Source: Candidatus Cloacimonadota bacterium (lineage in GTDB: Bacteria; Muiribacteriota; UBA6191). Taken from it: a stretch of 64,000 nucleotides of DNA. This document shows, in pieces, positions 52,552 to 62,043 of this stretch. Both the position numbers and the translations under genes were made by a program. The stretch spans positions 673,929 through 737,928 of the forward strand of contig NVVD01000001.1 in the NCBI GenBank assembly GCA_002402105.1. Direction: 5' to 3'. Below the pieces are notes generated by a model. It was not told where the DNA came from. It worked only from the letters and a program-made list of their open reading frames with translations, and made no database searches. Positions within the stretch are counted from its first letter, which is position 1. The number at the start of each line of letters is the position of its first letter.

Positions 52552-52920
52552 TTAAATTATGATATGAATTAAAGCTGTTGCTCCACTAATACTTAAAGAT
52601 GCTAAACCTGTATTTACAAGGCCATCAATTTCAAATTCTTCGATCATTTGGTCTGCTGCGTATAATGCTACAGTATTAACTAAAAATGCTGTAAGAAAAA
52701 AAGCAGGAAGCCCAATTAATAAAGGACCAAAAATAGGTATCATAGTAAATGGCAGTAAAATAAACTGAACAATTGGATGAACAAACCACAATAGCGTAGC
52801 AAAAAAACCAGCAATAGCACTAACAATAAAACATGAACCAAAATCTTGGTAGCGTGCTATTGGTAAAATAGATAGTACTCCAGCAGCTATTAATGTATTG
52901 ATTAAAAAAGATATAAGCAT
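52552..52920 (-). CDS. Small membrane protein with about four hydrophobic segments, unknown
   Basis: 122 residues, almost entirely hydrophobic: segments near 3-20, 30-50, 52-85 and 100-120. The two Pro-rich turns (PFTMIPIFGPLLIGLP) and the short acidic stretch (QMIEEFEIDG) vaguely recall the phage-holin-4-like (PF04020) membrane proteins. That family identity is weak. No signal of mobile DNA is nearby. Single gene, with a terminator after it. Confidence 0.55.
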   Translation of the reverse strand: MLISFLINTLIAAGVLSILPIARYQDFGSCFIVSAIAGFFATLLWFVHPIVQFILLPFTMIPIFGPLLIGLPAFFLTAFLVNTVALYAADQMIEEFEIDGLVNTGLASLSISGATALIHIII

Positions 52921-53001
52921 AAAAACTCCAAATTAACAAAATGAATAAATTGATTTATTTAACTAGTATAACAAAAAATAAGTAAAAAAAGAGAAAGCGG
53001 T

Positions 53002-53550
53002 TTAGTTTTTAATTTCAAAATGAACTAAATCTTCTCCATTATGAGTAAACTCTTTGGTTATATTAAGATAAGAAATCTCTCTTTCTTCATTATATGGGGG
53101 AGACATTACGTCAATAAATGCACAGTCTTCAAGAGCAATCATTTGATGAATATTATTTTGATCTGGTGAAACTGTTGCACATAAAGTAGAACCATTAACA
53201 ACTGTATTAGACTTTTGTTTAGCTATACCACTAAAAGGAAACTCTTCACACCAATCATAGTTTGAAATAAGAAAGTGTCCCCATAAAGGTTTGAGCAATA
53301 CAGTCATACCAGGATGATTATGTAGAGGCATTTTATTACCTTTGGGTATCATTAAAAGTTTTATATTAAAACTATCACTTACATAGAGTTCTTCAAGATC
53401 CCAAGTCATAGATTTATCCATGTTAATAATGCGGTCTTGGAGATTTAAACTGTGAGCTGTGCTTTGGTTTAAATAATTGGTTAATTTTTGTAAGTTACTG
53501 GCTGTATTTTCAGAAGCCCATTCTTTTGAGTATTGTATTAATTTATTCAT
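53002..53550 (-). CDS. Thiol dioxygenase of the ADO / plant cysteine oxidase family
   Basis: 182 residues. The cupin core PLHNHPGMTVLLKPLWGHFL matches the ADO/PCO family almost position by position. His77 and His79 are the first two iron ligands, and the third is His135 in QNNIHQMIAL. FIDVMSPPYNEER at 145-157 fits the family's 'DILAPPY' signature. It should use O2 and a non-haem Fe(II) to oxidise a thiol such as cysteamine, or an N-terminal Cys, to the sulfinate. The family is best known from eukaryotes (2-aminoethanethiol dioxygenase, plant cysteine oxidase). It stands alone with gaps on both sides. Firm for family, unknown for substrate. Confidence 0.85.
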   Translation of the reverse strand: MNKLIQYSKEWASENTASNLQKLTNYLNQSTAHSLNLQDRIINMDKSMTWDLEELYVSDSFNIKLLMIPKGNKMPLHNHPGMTVLLKPLWGHFLISNYDWCEEFPFSGIAKQKSNTVVNGSTLCATVSPDQNNIHQMIALEDCAFIDVMSPPYNEEREISYLNITKEFTHNGEDLVHFEIKN

Positions 53551-53972
53551 AACTGCAATATACTAAAAATGTATTAAAGTTGAAAGCAGAAGCTTTATTT
53601 TAACGAAGTATCAGGGTGTGTGCATTTAGTCACTCTTCATGAGTGAAAAAATTCTCAAAATATCTTAAAAGGTTAATAAATAAGGTGGTTTTACTTTGGC
53701 ATACTTTTTTCAATAGGTAGTTTGTTAGACACGTGCAAGTTATATTGATTGCTTGAACATTAGGTTTTTTCTTTTTGCCATTAAAAAATAAATGCTCAAT
53801 CAATTGAAGCTAGATAAGAGTTTGAATTCATGAATTAATATAACGAAGCACGAGGTTTAATTTTTTTACTATGTATAAAAGTTAAATATTGTTTCTTTTC
53901 CCTGTTCATATTAAATATAAATGTCTAAAATGGATTTTAATCTAAGTTTATCTTTTTTACATAGGGGTTTTT
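53551..53972. other. Gene-free gap (~422 bases) before the alpha-2-macroglobulin gene
   Basis: I find no gene on either strand. It contains a small hairpin CACTC-TTCAT-GAGTG (~53631-53645) and two copies of TAACGAAG (53601 and ~53841) followed by similar bases. The right end is AT-rich with TAAATATAAAT about 55 bases before the next ATG, a candidate -10 region. Nothing else is clear. Confidence 0.5.
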
Positions 53973-56900
53973 ATGAAACTTTTGATTTTTTGTTTTTTTA
54001 TTTCTTTGCAGCTTACCTTCTCTTATTCTAATCATCTCAATGATTTATACAATAAAGTAAAACAAGCAGAAAATAGAAAACTTCCAAAAACAGCAATTAA
54101 ATATTTGAAACTTTTGAAAGATGAAGCTCTAGCAGAAGGCGAAGAGGGTTTGTATATTCGGGCTCTTTGTAAGCATATTTTAAATAAAGCTCTTATTTTA
54201 GGTAAAAACCCAAAAGAAAAAGTAATTATTTTACAAAAAGAAATTTCTGATGTAGATGATATTTTTAAGCCAGTTTTAAAAAGTGTTTTAGCTATTTGGT
54301 TTTGGCATTACCATGATCAAAACTCTTATAAATTTAGTAACAGAACAGCTACTAAAGGCTTAGATGAGAAAGATTTTACAAAATGGGACTCTAATAAGTT
54401 ATTTGTAAAAGTAAAAGAATTGTTTAATGACTCATTAAAGGGTGCAGAAGTTTTAAAGTTAGCTTCAATTAAAGATTATAAGGGTCTTATTAAAGAAGGT
54501 AGTACAACTTATATAGACTCAATGTATGAGTTTTTACTTGTAGAAACTTTAAAGTTTTATAAAGTAGCAAGAGCTACTGGTGTTAAAAGTGAAGATAGTT
54601 TTGAAGTAGATGTAAATAGTGATGCATTTGCAAGTTTAGATTTATTTTTACAATATCAAGTAACTACAAGTGATAAAGAGTCTCAACTTTTAAAATCGAT
54701 TTATTTATATCAAGATTTATTAAAGCACTTTAAAGAATCAGGTAAAACTTCAGCTATGCTTGATTTTGACTTTCAAAGATTATTGTTTATAAAATCCCAT
54801 GTTATTGGTGAAAATGTTTCTAGTATTTACGTAAAAAGAATGCAAGAAATTATCAGAAATTATCCAAATTATAAAGAGATAACACAAGCATACTTTGAAC
54901 TAGCTCAAATAAAGCACACTAAAAAAGACTATGTTGGTGCCATGAAGTTGATTAGAAAAGGCATTAGATTATTTCCGAACTCTGTAGGTGGAAAAAAGCT
55001 TTTTAATTTAAAACAAAAAATATTGCAAAAAAGTTTTTCTTTAAAAATAGATAGTAATGTAGATGAGTTTAATCAAAACTTTCAATTAAAGTATAAAAAT
55101 GTAGATCAATTATATTTTCGTATTGTAAAAGACCAATGGAAACCATACTTAGACAAAGAATGGGGTGGTTTACCAGATTACTTAGATGATAAAGACTTAC
55201 GAAAACTAATGAATCAATCTCCTGTTTTAGAATGGAGTGAAAACTTAAATCCAGGAAAAAAATTTAAAGAACAAAATACTGAATTATCTTTTTCAAAAAT
55301 TCCGTATGGATTTTATCGCTTAATTGTTTCTAAAGATTCTTCGTTTGAAAATATTGATCAAAATAAAGTGATATATTCTTCTTTTTGGTATACAGATACA
55401 ACATTAATGTTAAAGCAGGGGCCAAATACAATTAATGGAATGGTTGTAAACTCAAGAGATGGCAGCCCTTTAGTTAATATTGATATTGAACTTTATAAAA
55501 GAGGTAAAAAAGGGCGATACTCTTATAATCAAACTGTTGTTTCAAACTCAGAAGGGCAATTTAAGGTTTCTGCTCCAAATAGTGCTTATTATTTTTATGC
55601 AAAATCAAGTGAGACAGGTAGTGTTATTTTTCATGACCCCGTAAGACGTGGTTACAAATCTACTAGGCATTTTAATACTAATCTTTCAATTTATACTGAT
55701 CGAGCAATTTACCGACCAGGACAATTAATAAAATTTAAAGGTGTTTGTCTACGAAGAAACCCAAAACTAGATATTTATAAAACCTATGAGTGTAAAAATG
55801 TAAAAGTATCTTTCAAAGATGTTAATTACCAACAAATAGCAGTTAAAACTTTTAACGCAAATGAGTATGGTTCTTTTTCTGGTGAGTTTACTGCACCAAA
55901 ATCAGGTTTAATGGGAGCAATGCGAATCATGGGTTCAAGCCCAACAGGCTTTAAATCTATAAGAGTAGAAGAATATAAAAGACCCAAGTTTGAAATAACT
56001 TTAAATAAACCAAAAACTCAAATGAAATTAAATTCAATGGTAACCATGTCTGGAGAAGCTAAGACTTATTCAGGCGTTGCATTAGCCAAAGCTAGAGTAA
56101 AATATAGGGTATATCGCTCTGTTGTTTATCCATATTGGTGGAGAAGCTCAAGACAATTTAGCGGGGCTCAACAAATGGCTCATGGTAAAGTTTATGCAGA
56201 TGAAAAAGGTAAATTTAAAATAGACTTTTTTGCAAAGCCAGATTTAAGAGTAAGTAAAAAAGACAAGCCAAGTTTTACTTATCGAGTTGAAATAGATGTT
56301 TTAGATGACTCTGGTGAATCTCATACAAAAAGTGAGAGTATAAGACTCGGATATGTTTCTTTAGAGGCGAAATTATCTTTAAATAGTTGGTTAGCAGCAG
56401 AAAATGATATTAAGCTAAATGTCTCTACAAAAACTTTAGATGGTAAAGGGGTTTCAAACGAGGGTGAAATTTTGATTTATCGTCTAAAACAACCAAATAG
56501 AGTGTATCGAAAGCCTTCAAAAACAAGTCACTATAGATACTATCAACAGGTAAATAACGACCAAGACCTGTCAAAAATAGATAATTTTAAATTAGGACAA
56601 TTAGAGAAAACAATCAATTACAAAACACTTGATGGTATACAAGACTTAAACTTTCGTTTACCTCCTGGGGTGTATAGAGCGGTATTAAAAACTCAGGATA
56701 CTTTTTCTAATGATGTAACAATTAATAAGAGTTTTTTAGTGTTTTCAGAAACGAGTCATTCATTTGTAGCTAAAATTCCGGCTTTTTTTGAAATTAAATC
56801 AAATAGTTTAAATATTGGTGAAAAATTAGATGTTATTTTTGGATCAGCTTATGAAAAAGCTAGAGTATATGTTGCTATTTATCATAAACAAAAAAAGATT

Positions 56901-59900
56901 TACTCATACTTTAGTGATGAATCAAAAAAACATAGAATTAAGTATTTAGTAGATAAATCTTTGCAACAAGGTTTTACTTTTCATTTAATGTTTGTTCATG
57001 AAAACCAGATTTACCATTACGAAAAGTTTATCAATGTTTTAAGACCTGAAAAAAAGTTAAAACTAAGCTTTCATACTTTTAAAAGTACAATTAGACCAGG
57101 TGCAACAGAGACTTTTTCAATCAAAGTTTCTGGTCTTGAGTTAAAGAGTTCAAATGACTTTGAGCTATTAGCATCTATGTATGATGCTTCTTTAGATGTT
57201 TTTGCACCTCACTCATACTCTGGTTTTCAAAACTTATTTTATAAAGACCAAATGGAAGGGGGCTACTTTTTAAATTTGTATACTAAACAGTTTAATACTT
57301 GGATAGATCGTTTTTCGATGCCTCATAAAAGTTTTAGTAAGAGCTATCCTGAGTATCCTTGGGAGATAAAAAACTCTTTTTCTTATTTGTTTCCTGTACC
57401 TCGCAGAAGAAACTTTATGATGAGAAAATCATTTGGTGGTGTTACGGATAGCTTTGGTGGAATTGAAGCAGATCAAGAAATGGTTATGGCTCAAGCAGCA
57501 CCTGCGGCTCTTTCTAGTATGTCTTCTAAAAAGTCAAAACGAAGAACTGTAAGTAGAAGAAAGTCAAAAGCTGATGTAAATAAAGATAAAGGCATAAATG
57601 AAACTCCAAAAATGGAGGTAAAATTACGTACAAATTTAAATGAAACAGCATTTTTTTATCCCCACCTTTTGAGCAATGAAGACGGAATTGTAGAGTTTCA
57701 ATTTACGGCTCCTGACTCTTTAACAAAATGGAAACTAATGGCTGTAGCTCATTCAAAGCTAATGGCATCAGGTGTGATAACAAAAACTTTAATAACTCAA
57801 AAAGAATTAATGATTGAGCCAAATCAACCAAGATTTTTTAGACAAGGAGACCGTTTAGAGTTTAGATCAAAAATCTCTAATTTAACGAGTAGCAATTTAT
57901 CAGGTAATTATCAAATACAATTTTTTAATGCAATTACTGATGAAGAAGTAACAGACCTTTTTGTAAATGACTCTAATGTAGCTATTGAACTTGAAGCAAA
58001 AAAGTCAAAATCTTTTTCTCATTTTTTGAATATTCCTGATATTACTTATCCTGTAGTTTATAGGGTTTTTGCAAAAACAGATCAATTTTCAGATGGTCAA
58101 GAAGGGATGATTCCTGTTTTATCTAGTAGAGTTTTAGTGAGAGAGTCAAAAGACTTAAATATTAGGGGGCCTCAAGATAAGGTAGTTCAATTTGATAAAT
58201 TACTACAATCAGATGACTCATCAACTTTAAGGCATGAAAAACTGGTTTTACAGATTGCATCTAACCCTGCTTGGTATGCAGTACAGGCTTTACCTTATTT
58301 GGCAAAGTATCCTCATGAGAGCAGCGACCAAGTGTTTAATAGATTATATGCAAACTCTTTAGCTAAAAAAATTGTAGATTCAGACCCTAAGATCAAAAGA
58401 GTTTTTGAACAATGGAAAGGTACAGATGCTCTAAAGTCAAATTTACAAAAGTCTCAAGATTTAAATTCTGTTAATTTAGACGAAACTCCGTGGGTACTTG
58501 ATGCAAAATCAGAAGAAGAATCAAAAAGAAATATTGCTTTGTTTTTTGATGAAAACAATATCAAACAAGAGCTTAAAGAGGCTTTAAATAAACTTAGAAA
58601 GACCCAATCCTCTAATGGACTGTGGTCTTGGTTCCCTGGGGGAAAGGGCAGTGAGTATATAACCTTAGGCATAGTAACTGGATTTGGTAGGTTACATAAA
58701 ATGGGAGTTAAGATTCCTCGTTCATTGGCTATGAAATCATTGAATACATTAGATGCTTGGATGGATGAAAGATATAGAGATATCTTAAGACATGGTCATA
58801 AAAATGATAATCACTTATCTCATACAATTGCTTTATATTTATATGGTAGGTCATTTTATTTGGATAAAAAAGAAGTATCTACACAATATCAAGAAGCTCT
58901 AAATTACTTTTTAAATCAAGCTCAAAAGTATTGGCCAAAGTTAAATTGTCGTATGAGTGAAGCACAAATTGCTCTTGGTACATATCGTTTTAATCGTCCT
59001 AATGTTTCAAAAGAAATTTTAGCTTCTTTAAGAGAAAGAGCATTACATTCAGATGAAATGGGTATGTATTTTGGAGATTTAAACTCTTCTTTTTATTGGT
59101 ATGAATCACCTATTGAAACACAAGCTATCATGATTGAATTATTTAGTGATCTTGGTAATGATTTACAAGAGGTTGAAGATTTAAAAGTTTGGTTATTAAA
59201 ACAAAAGCAAACTCAAGGTTGGAAAACAAATCGTGCTACTGCTGATGCTATTTATGCTTTATTATTAAATGGTGAAGATTTATTGGCTAGTGATGAGATC
59301 GTGAGAGTAAAACTAGGTGATACTTGGGTCCAACCAGAAAAAATTGAAGCTGGAACAGGTTTTTATGAAGTTAGGTTTGATAAATCAAGAATCGAAAGTT
59401 CTCAAGGTCAAATTCAAATGAAAAAAGTTGATAAAGGGGTTGCTTGGGGTGGTTTGCATTGGCAATATTTTGAAGAGCTATCTAAAATTACTCCTCACGG
59501 TGGGCCTTTATCTATTAAAAAAAGTTTATTTATTGAAAAAATGGGTAAAAAAGGAAAATTTATTGTTCCTATAGAAAAAGAAGCTTTAAAGTTGGGAGAT
59601 ACTTTAGTTGTTAGGATTCAAATTCAAACAGATCGTGATTTAGAGTATGTTCATATGAAAGATATGAGAGGTTCTGGTACAGAGCCTGTTGATGTTATTT
59701 CTAAGTATCGTTATCAAGATAATTTGTATTATTATCAATCAACCAAAGATATAGCAAGTCACTTTTATTTTGATTATTTACCAAAAGGTACTTATATTTT
59801 TGAATATAGACTTAAAATTTATAATAATGGACAGTATGAGAGTGGTATGGCTGAGATAGAATGTTTATATGCGCCAGAGTTTAGAGCTCATTCTAAGTCA

Positions 59901-59921
59901 TATATTTTATCTACTCAATGA
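53973..59921 (+). CDS. Bacterial alpha-2-macroglobulin family protein lacking the thioester Cys
   Basis: 1,982 residues. Signal peptide near residues 1-18. An N-terminal helical region (~20-350, TPR-like) is followed by MG-type domains; the MG2-like domain starts near 569 (NLSIYTDRAIYRPGQLIKFK). A basic linker lies around 1170-1210 (SKKSKRRTVSRRKSK). The A2M domain core lies near 1222 (LNETAFFYPHLLSNEDGIVE). The thioester position reads YPHESSDQVFNRLYANSLA. The Cys expected in E-C-x-E-Q is Ser1450 and the Glu is Asp, leaving only Gln1453, so no thioester can form. Alpha-2-macroglobulins trap proteases in the periplasm or at the surface; this one would need a non-covalent mechanism. The next gene overlaps its stop by 4 bases. 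No pbpC partner is adjacent. Confidence 0.85.
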   Translation: MKLLIFCFFISLQLTFSYSNHLNDLYNKVKQAENRKLPKTAIKYLKLLKDEALAEGEEGLYIRALCKHILNKALILGKNPKEKVIILQKEISDVDDIFKPVLKSVLAIWFWHYHDQNSYKFSNRTATKGLDEKDFTKWDSNKLFVKVKELFNDSLKGAEVLKLASIKDYKGLIKEGSTTYIDSMYEFLLVETLKFYKVARATGVKSEDSFEVDVNSDAFASLDLFLQYQVTTSDKESQLLKSIYLYQDLLKHFKESGKTSAMLDFDFQRLLFIKSHVIGENVSSIYVKRMQEIIRNYPNYKEITQAYFELAQIKHTKKDYVGAMKLIRKGIRLFPNSVGGKKLFNLKQKILQKSFSLKIDSNVDEFNQNFQLKYKNVDQLYFRIVKDQWKPYLDKEWGGLPDYLDDKDLRKLMNQSPVLEWSENLNPGKKFKEQNTELSFSKIPYGFYRLIVSKDSSFENIDQNKVIYSSFWYTDTTLMLKQGPNTINGMVVNSRDGSPLVNIDIELYKRGKKGRYSYNQTVVSNSEGQFKVSAPNSAYYFYAKSSETGSVIFHDPVRRGYKSTRHFNTNLSIYTDRAIYRPGQLIKFKGVCLRRNPKLDIYKTYECKNVKVSFKDVNYQQIAVKTFNANEYGSFSGEFTAPKSGLMGAMRIMGSSPTGFKSIRVEEYKRPKFEITLNKPKTQMKLNSMVTMSGEAKTYSGVALAKARVKYRVYRSVVYPYWWRSSRQFSGAQQMAHGKVYADEKGKFKIDFFAKPDLRVSKKDKPSFTYRVEIDVLDDSGESHTKSESIRLGYVSLEAKLSLNSWLAAENDIKLNVSTKTLDGKGVSNEGEILIYRLKQPNRVYRKPSKTSHYRYYQQVNNDQDLSKIDNFKLGQLEKTINYKTLDGIQDLNFRLPPGVYRAVLKTQDTFSNDVTINKSFLVFSETSHSFVAKIPAFFEIKSNSLNIGEKLDVIFGSAYEKARVYVAIYHKQKKIYSYFSDESKKHRIKYLVDKSLQQGFTFHLMFVHENQIYHYEKFINVLRPEKKLKLSFHTFKSTIRPGATETFSIKVSGLELKSSNDFELLASMYDASLDVFAPHSYSGFQNLFYKDQMEGGYFLNLYTKQFNTWIDRFSMPHKSFSKSYPEYPWEIKNSFSYLFPVPRRRNFMMRKSFGGVTDSFGGIEADQEMVMAQAAPAALSSMSSKKSKRRTVSRRKSKADVNKDKGINETPKMEVKLRTNLNETAFFYPHLLSNEDGIVEFQFTAPDSLTKWKLMAVAHSKLMASGVITKTLITQKELMIEPNQPRFFRQGDRLEFRSKISNLTSSNLSGNYQIQFFNAITDEEVTDLFVNDSNVAIELEAKKSKSFSHFLNIPDITYPVVYRVFAKTDQFSDGQEGMIPVLSSRVLVRESKDLNIRGPQDKVVQFDKLLQSDDSSTLRHEKLVLQIASNPAWYAVQALPYLAKYPHESSDQVFNRLYANSLAKKIVDSDPKIKRVFEQWKGTDALKSNLQKSQDLNSVNLDETPWVLDAKSEEESKRNIALFFDENNIKQELKEALNKLRKTQSSNGLWSWFPGGKGSEYITLGIVTGFGRLHKMGVKIPRSLAMKSLNTLDAWMDERYRDILRHGHKNDNHLSHTIALYLYGRSFYLDKKEVSTQYQEALNYFLNQAQKYWPKLNCRMSEAQIALGTYRFNRPNVSKEILASLRERALHSDEMGMYFGDLNSSFYWYESPIETQAIMIELFSDLGNDLQEVEDLKVWLLKQKQTQGWKTNRATADAIYALLLNGEDLLASDEIVRVKLGDTWVQPEKIEAGTGFYEVRFDKSRIESSQGQIQMKKVDKGVAWGGLHWQYFEELSKITPHGGPLSIKKSLFIEKMGKKGKFIVPIEKEALKLGDTLVVRIQIQTDRDLEYVHMKDMRGSGTEPVDVISKYRYQDNLYYYQSTKDIASHFYFDYLPKGTYIFEYRLKIYNNGQYESGMAEIECLYAPEFRAHSKSYILSTQ

Positions 59922-61243
59922 AAGGATTTAGTTTAAAAAATGCTTATATCATTTCTTCTCAAGAAGTGTTAAATAGCCATAAATGTTTTTATTGTCAAAG
60001 TAGTGAAATCGACTATATAAACTTTATTGAAACAAATTGTTTGATTGATAAATTAATTTATAAAACTTGTGAAATACAATTTATTTGTAATCATTTGAAT
60101 ATCGTTTATATTAATTTAAACAATGAAACTTTAGATTTGAGTTATTTTTTATCCAATGAAGATGAGAAACGTTTTTTAAAGAACCCTAACTCAAACTTAA
60201 AAGAGTGCTGGCAAAGTGATACTTTATTATTTCAGTTTTTTTTAGAAAAAAAAGATTATGTAAATGCTAAAATGTATTCATCTAAATTGATACAAAATTA
60301 TCCGAATGACCCTTATTCTTATATATTAGATGCTAGTGTTTGTTTAAAGTTATTTGACTTTGATGCTTATGAAGTGGCTTATGCTAAAGCATCAAACCTT
60401 GAACCAATTTTAAATAAAATAGAGTTAATAGATACTGTCTTAGAAAAAAAAGACTTTCATTTAGGAGAGATATTTGTTGTACAAAATAAAGTGTCTCGTA
60501 GACTATTTATAAATCAGCAAAATCAAGGTGGCTCCTTACTATATTTAGATGAAAAAAAAGGGTTAATCCCATCTTGTAAGCCAGAGAGTTTTTGTTCGTT
60601 AGTATTTCATCCCGCTGCAAATGAAAATTTAAACGGTCATTTATTAATATTAGGATTAGGTTCAGGAGCGGGCATTATTGCTCTTTTACATGAGTTTGAA
60701 AGCTTGTCAATTGATGTTGTAGAAAAGTTTAAAGAAGTTGTAGACTTGGCCTTAAAATATTTTCCTTTATTAAATCAATATATTGATGAGGGCCGTCTTA
60801 AAATTATTGTTGATGATGGTTTAAATTATATTCAGAAATTATCAGATGAAAGTTATCCAAAGCTATATGATGCATTATGTTTAGATATGTATTATGGTGA
60901 ACAAGAGTTTTCATTTTCTTTAGATAGTACCGTTTTGTGTAGTATAAACTGTATAACAAAATCTATTTGGATGAACTACATAGGAGTTTATCAATCTGTT
61001 GATTTTCAAAAACTATTGATAGCTTTTGAAAAAGCTAATATTTTGTTTCAATCTGTATCTTCAATAGTTGAGACTTTTGATCAAGACCAAGGGCCTTTGA
61101 ATCTCCTCTTATCCACAAAAATTAGCTTTTGTCAAAAAGAAGAAAACTTTACCAATGATTTACTAACTAGTTTGTATAAAAATGTGAAAGTAATTGAATC
61201 GAGTGAGATAGAAATTATAAAAGAGAAGTCATCTCAAAATTAA
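59918..61243 (+). CDS. Spermidine-synthase-like (SAM methyltransferase fold) protein
   Basis: 441 residues. The N-terminal ~100 residues are unrecognised and hold a C-x-x-C pair (HKCFYCQSSEID). A helical, TPR-like stretch follows at ~100-165. From ~240 there is a Rossmann methyltransferase-like fold: HLLILGLGSGAGIIAL is the SAM-binding glycine loop, SIDVVEKFKEVVDLA fits strand 2, and KIIVDDGLNYI then YDALCLDMYYG match the spermidine synthase order (V-x-x-x-D-A, D-x-Y). It overlaps the alpha-2-macroglobulin stop by 4 bases (ATGA) and is thus translationally coupled to it. Whether it makes polyamines or only shares the fold is not known. Confidence 0.65.
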   Translation: MKGFSLKNAYIISSQEVLNSHKCFYCQSSEIDYINFIETNCLIDKLIYKTCEIQFICNHLNIVYINLNNETLDLSYFLSNEDEKRFLKNPNSNLKECWQSDTLLFQFFLEKKDYVNAKMYSSKLIQNYPNDPYSYILDASVCLKLFDFDAYEVAYAKASNLEPILNKIELIDTVLEKKDFHLGEIFVVQNKVSRRLFINQQNQGGSLLYLDEKKGLIPSCKPESFCSLVFHPAANENLNGHLLILGLGSGAGIIALLHEFESLSIDVVEKFKEVVDLALKYFPLLNQYIDEGRLKIIVDDGLNYIQKLSDESYPKLYDALCLDMYYGEQEFSFSLDSTVLCSINCITKSIWMNYIGVYQSVDFQKLLIAFEKANILFQSVSSIVETFDQDQGPLNLLLSTKISFCQKEENFTNDLLTSLYKNVKVIESSEIEIIKEKSSQN

Positions 61244-61261
61244 CAACTTACTTTGAATAAA

Positions 61262-61300
61262 AAACCTCTTCATTTTGTTGCAGGTTTGAGGCTCTTTTTT
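61262..61300 (+). terminator. Weak terminator candidate after the spermidine-synthase-like gene
   Basis: AAACCT and AGGTTT can pair with a 14-base loop, or CCTC with GAGG with a 19-base loop, and CTCTTTTTT follows. Each version is imperfect, so this is a weak call. Confidence 0.4.
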
Positions 61301-61351
61301 AGTGCTTCAAAAACTTTCATGTAATTTTACGTATTGAGATTGTACCCTTAA

Positions 61352-61390
61352 TTGACAGGGGGGTTAAAAAGTTATTAACTAAAAGGTTAA
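61352..61390 (+). promoter_or_regulatory. Promoter and operator of the TetR gene
   Basis: TTGACA at 61352-61357 is followed after ~15-17 bases by AT-rich candidates for -10 (TATTAA at 61373, TTAACT at 61375). Overlapping this, TTAACTAAAAGGTTAA at 61375-61390 is an imperfect inverted repeat. It matches the reverse complement of the TAACTATTTAGTTAA sites at 62971 and 63028 in 13 of 15 positions. It is the expected autoregulation site of the downstream TetR protein. Confidence 0.6.
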
Positions 61391-61417
61391 TTAATACGAA
61401 CTTTGGTTGAGATAGCA

Positions 61418-62014
61418 ATGGCAAAAAGAAATTCAGAAGATACAATTAAAAAAATTCTAAAGGCAGCTTTAGTAGAGTTTGCAAAAAAGGGTTTTGCTGG
61501 AGCAAGAGTAGATGAGATTGCTGCAATGGCTCAAGTTAATAAACGAATGATTTATTATTACTTCAAAAATAAACAGGGTTTATATCAAGCTGTCATGGAA
61601 AAAAAGTGTGACCAAAAAGAGTTGGCAGTTTTAAATCAGCCAAGTGACCCCGAAGAGCTAATGAAATATTGGATGGAAATTTGTTATAGCGACGTTGACT
61701 TCATTAGACTAATGCAATGGGAGGCTTTAGAAAAAGGCTGGGACCCAGTAGTTTGTGAAGAAAAAAGAGCAGATAATTTCAAAATTTGTTCAGAAAGAAT
61801 ACAATCAAAGTTTCAAGAAGACGTAAAAAATGCAGATGTTAGAGGTGATTTTTTACACTTATGTTTTATGGCTATGAACTGGTTTCCGTTGGCTTTCCCA
61901 CAAATTACAAGATTTGTAACAGGCTTAAACTCAGATACAGAAGAGTTTAAAAAAGCTCAATTAGATGTCATTTCACATTTTGCAAAATTAGCTACTTCAA
62001 AAAAAAGTGAGTAA
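61418..62014 (+). CDS. TetR-family transcriptional regulator
   Basis: 198 residues from the ATG at 61418; the TTG at 61403 is less likely. The N-terminal helix-turn-helix domain (~5-60) has TIKKILKAALVEFAKKGFAG then VDEIAAMAQVNKRMIYYYFKNKQGLYQAV, which is textbook TetR. The C-terminal part is the ligand-binding helical domain. The gene is preceded by a TTGACA box with an operator-like site (61375-61390), as usual for an autoregulated repressor. Two further copies of the site lie 1 kb downstream around an orphan promoter. Its original target is therefore probably the gene once driven by that promoter. Confidence 0.92.
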   Translation: MAKRNSEDTIKKILKAALVEFAKKGFAGARVDEIAAMAQVNKRMIYYYFKNKQGLYQAVMEKKCDQKELAVLNQPSDPEELMKYWMEICYSDVDFIRLMQWEALEKGWDPVVCEEKRADNFKICSERIQSKFQEDVKNADVRGDFLHLCFMAMNWFPLAFPQITRFVTGLNSDTEEFKKAQLDVISHFAKLATSKKSE

Positions 62015-62037
62015 AAAAGTTATCACTCACTTTTTTT
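62001..62037. terminator. Bidirectional terminator between the TetR and AraC-type genes
   Basis: AAAAAAGTGAGT and ACTCACTTTTTT form a perfect 12-base stem with an 11-base loop. The run of T is present on both strands, so it can end both convergent genes. It overlaps the end of the TetR gene (stop at 62014). Confidence 0.88.
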
Positions 62038-62043
62038 AGCCTT

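Noticed and set aside
52552..52920. Phage holin
   Set aside because: Only vague similarity to a holin-like membrane family and no phage genes nearby.
53551..53972. Small RNA in the gap before the alpha-2-macroglobulin gene
   Set aside because: Only one 5-bp hairpin and no promoter-terminator pair could be found.
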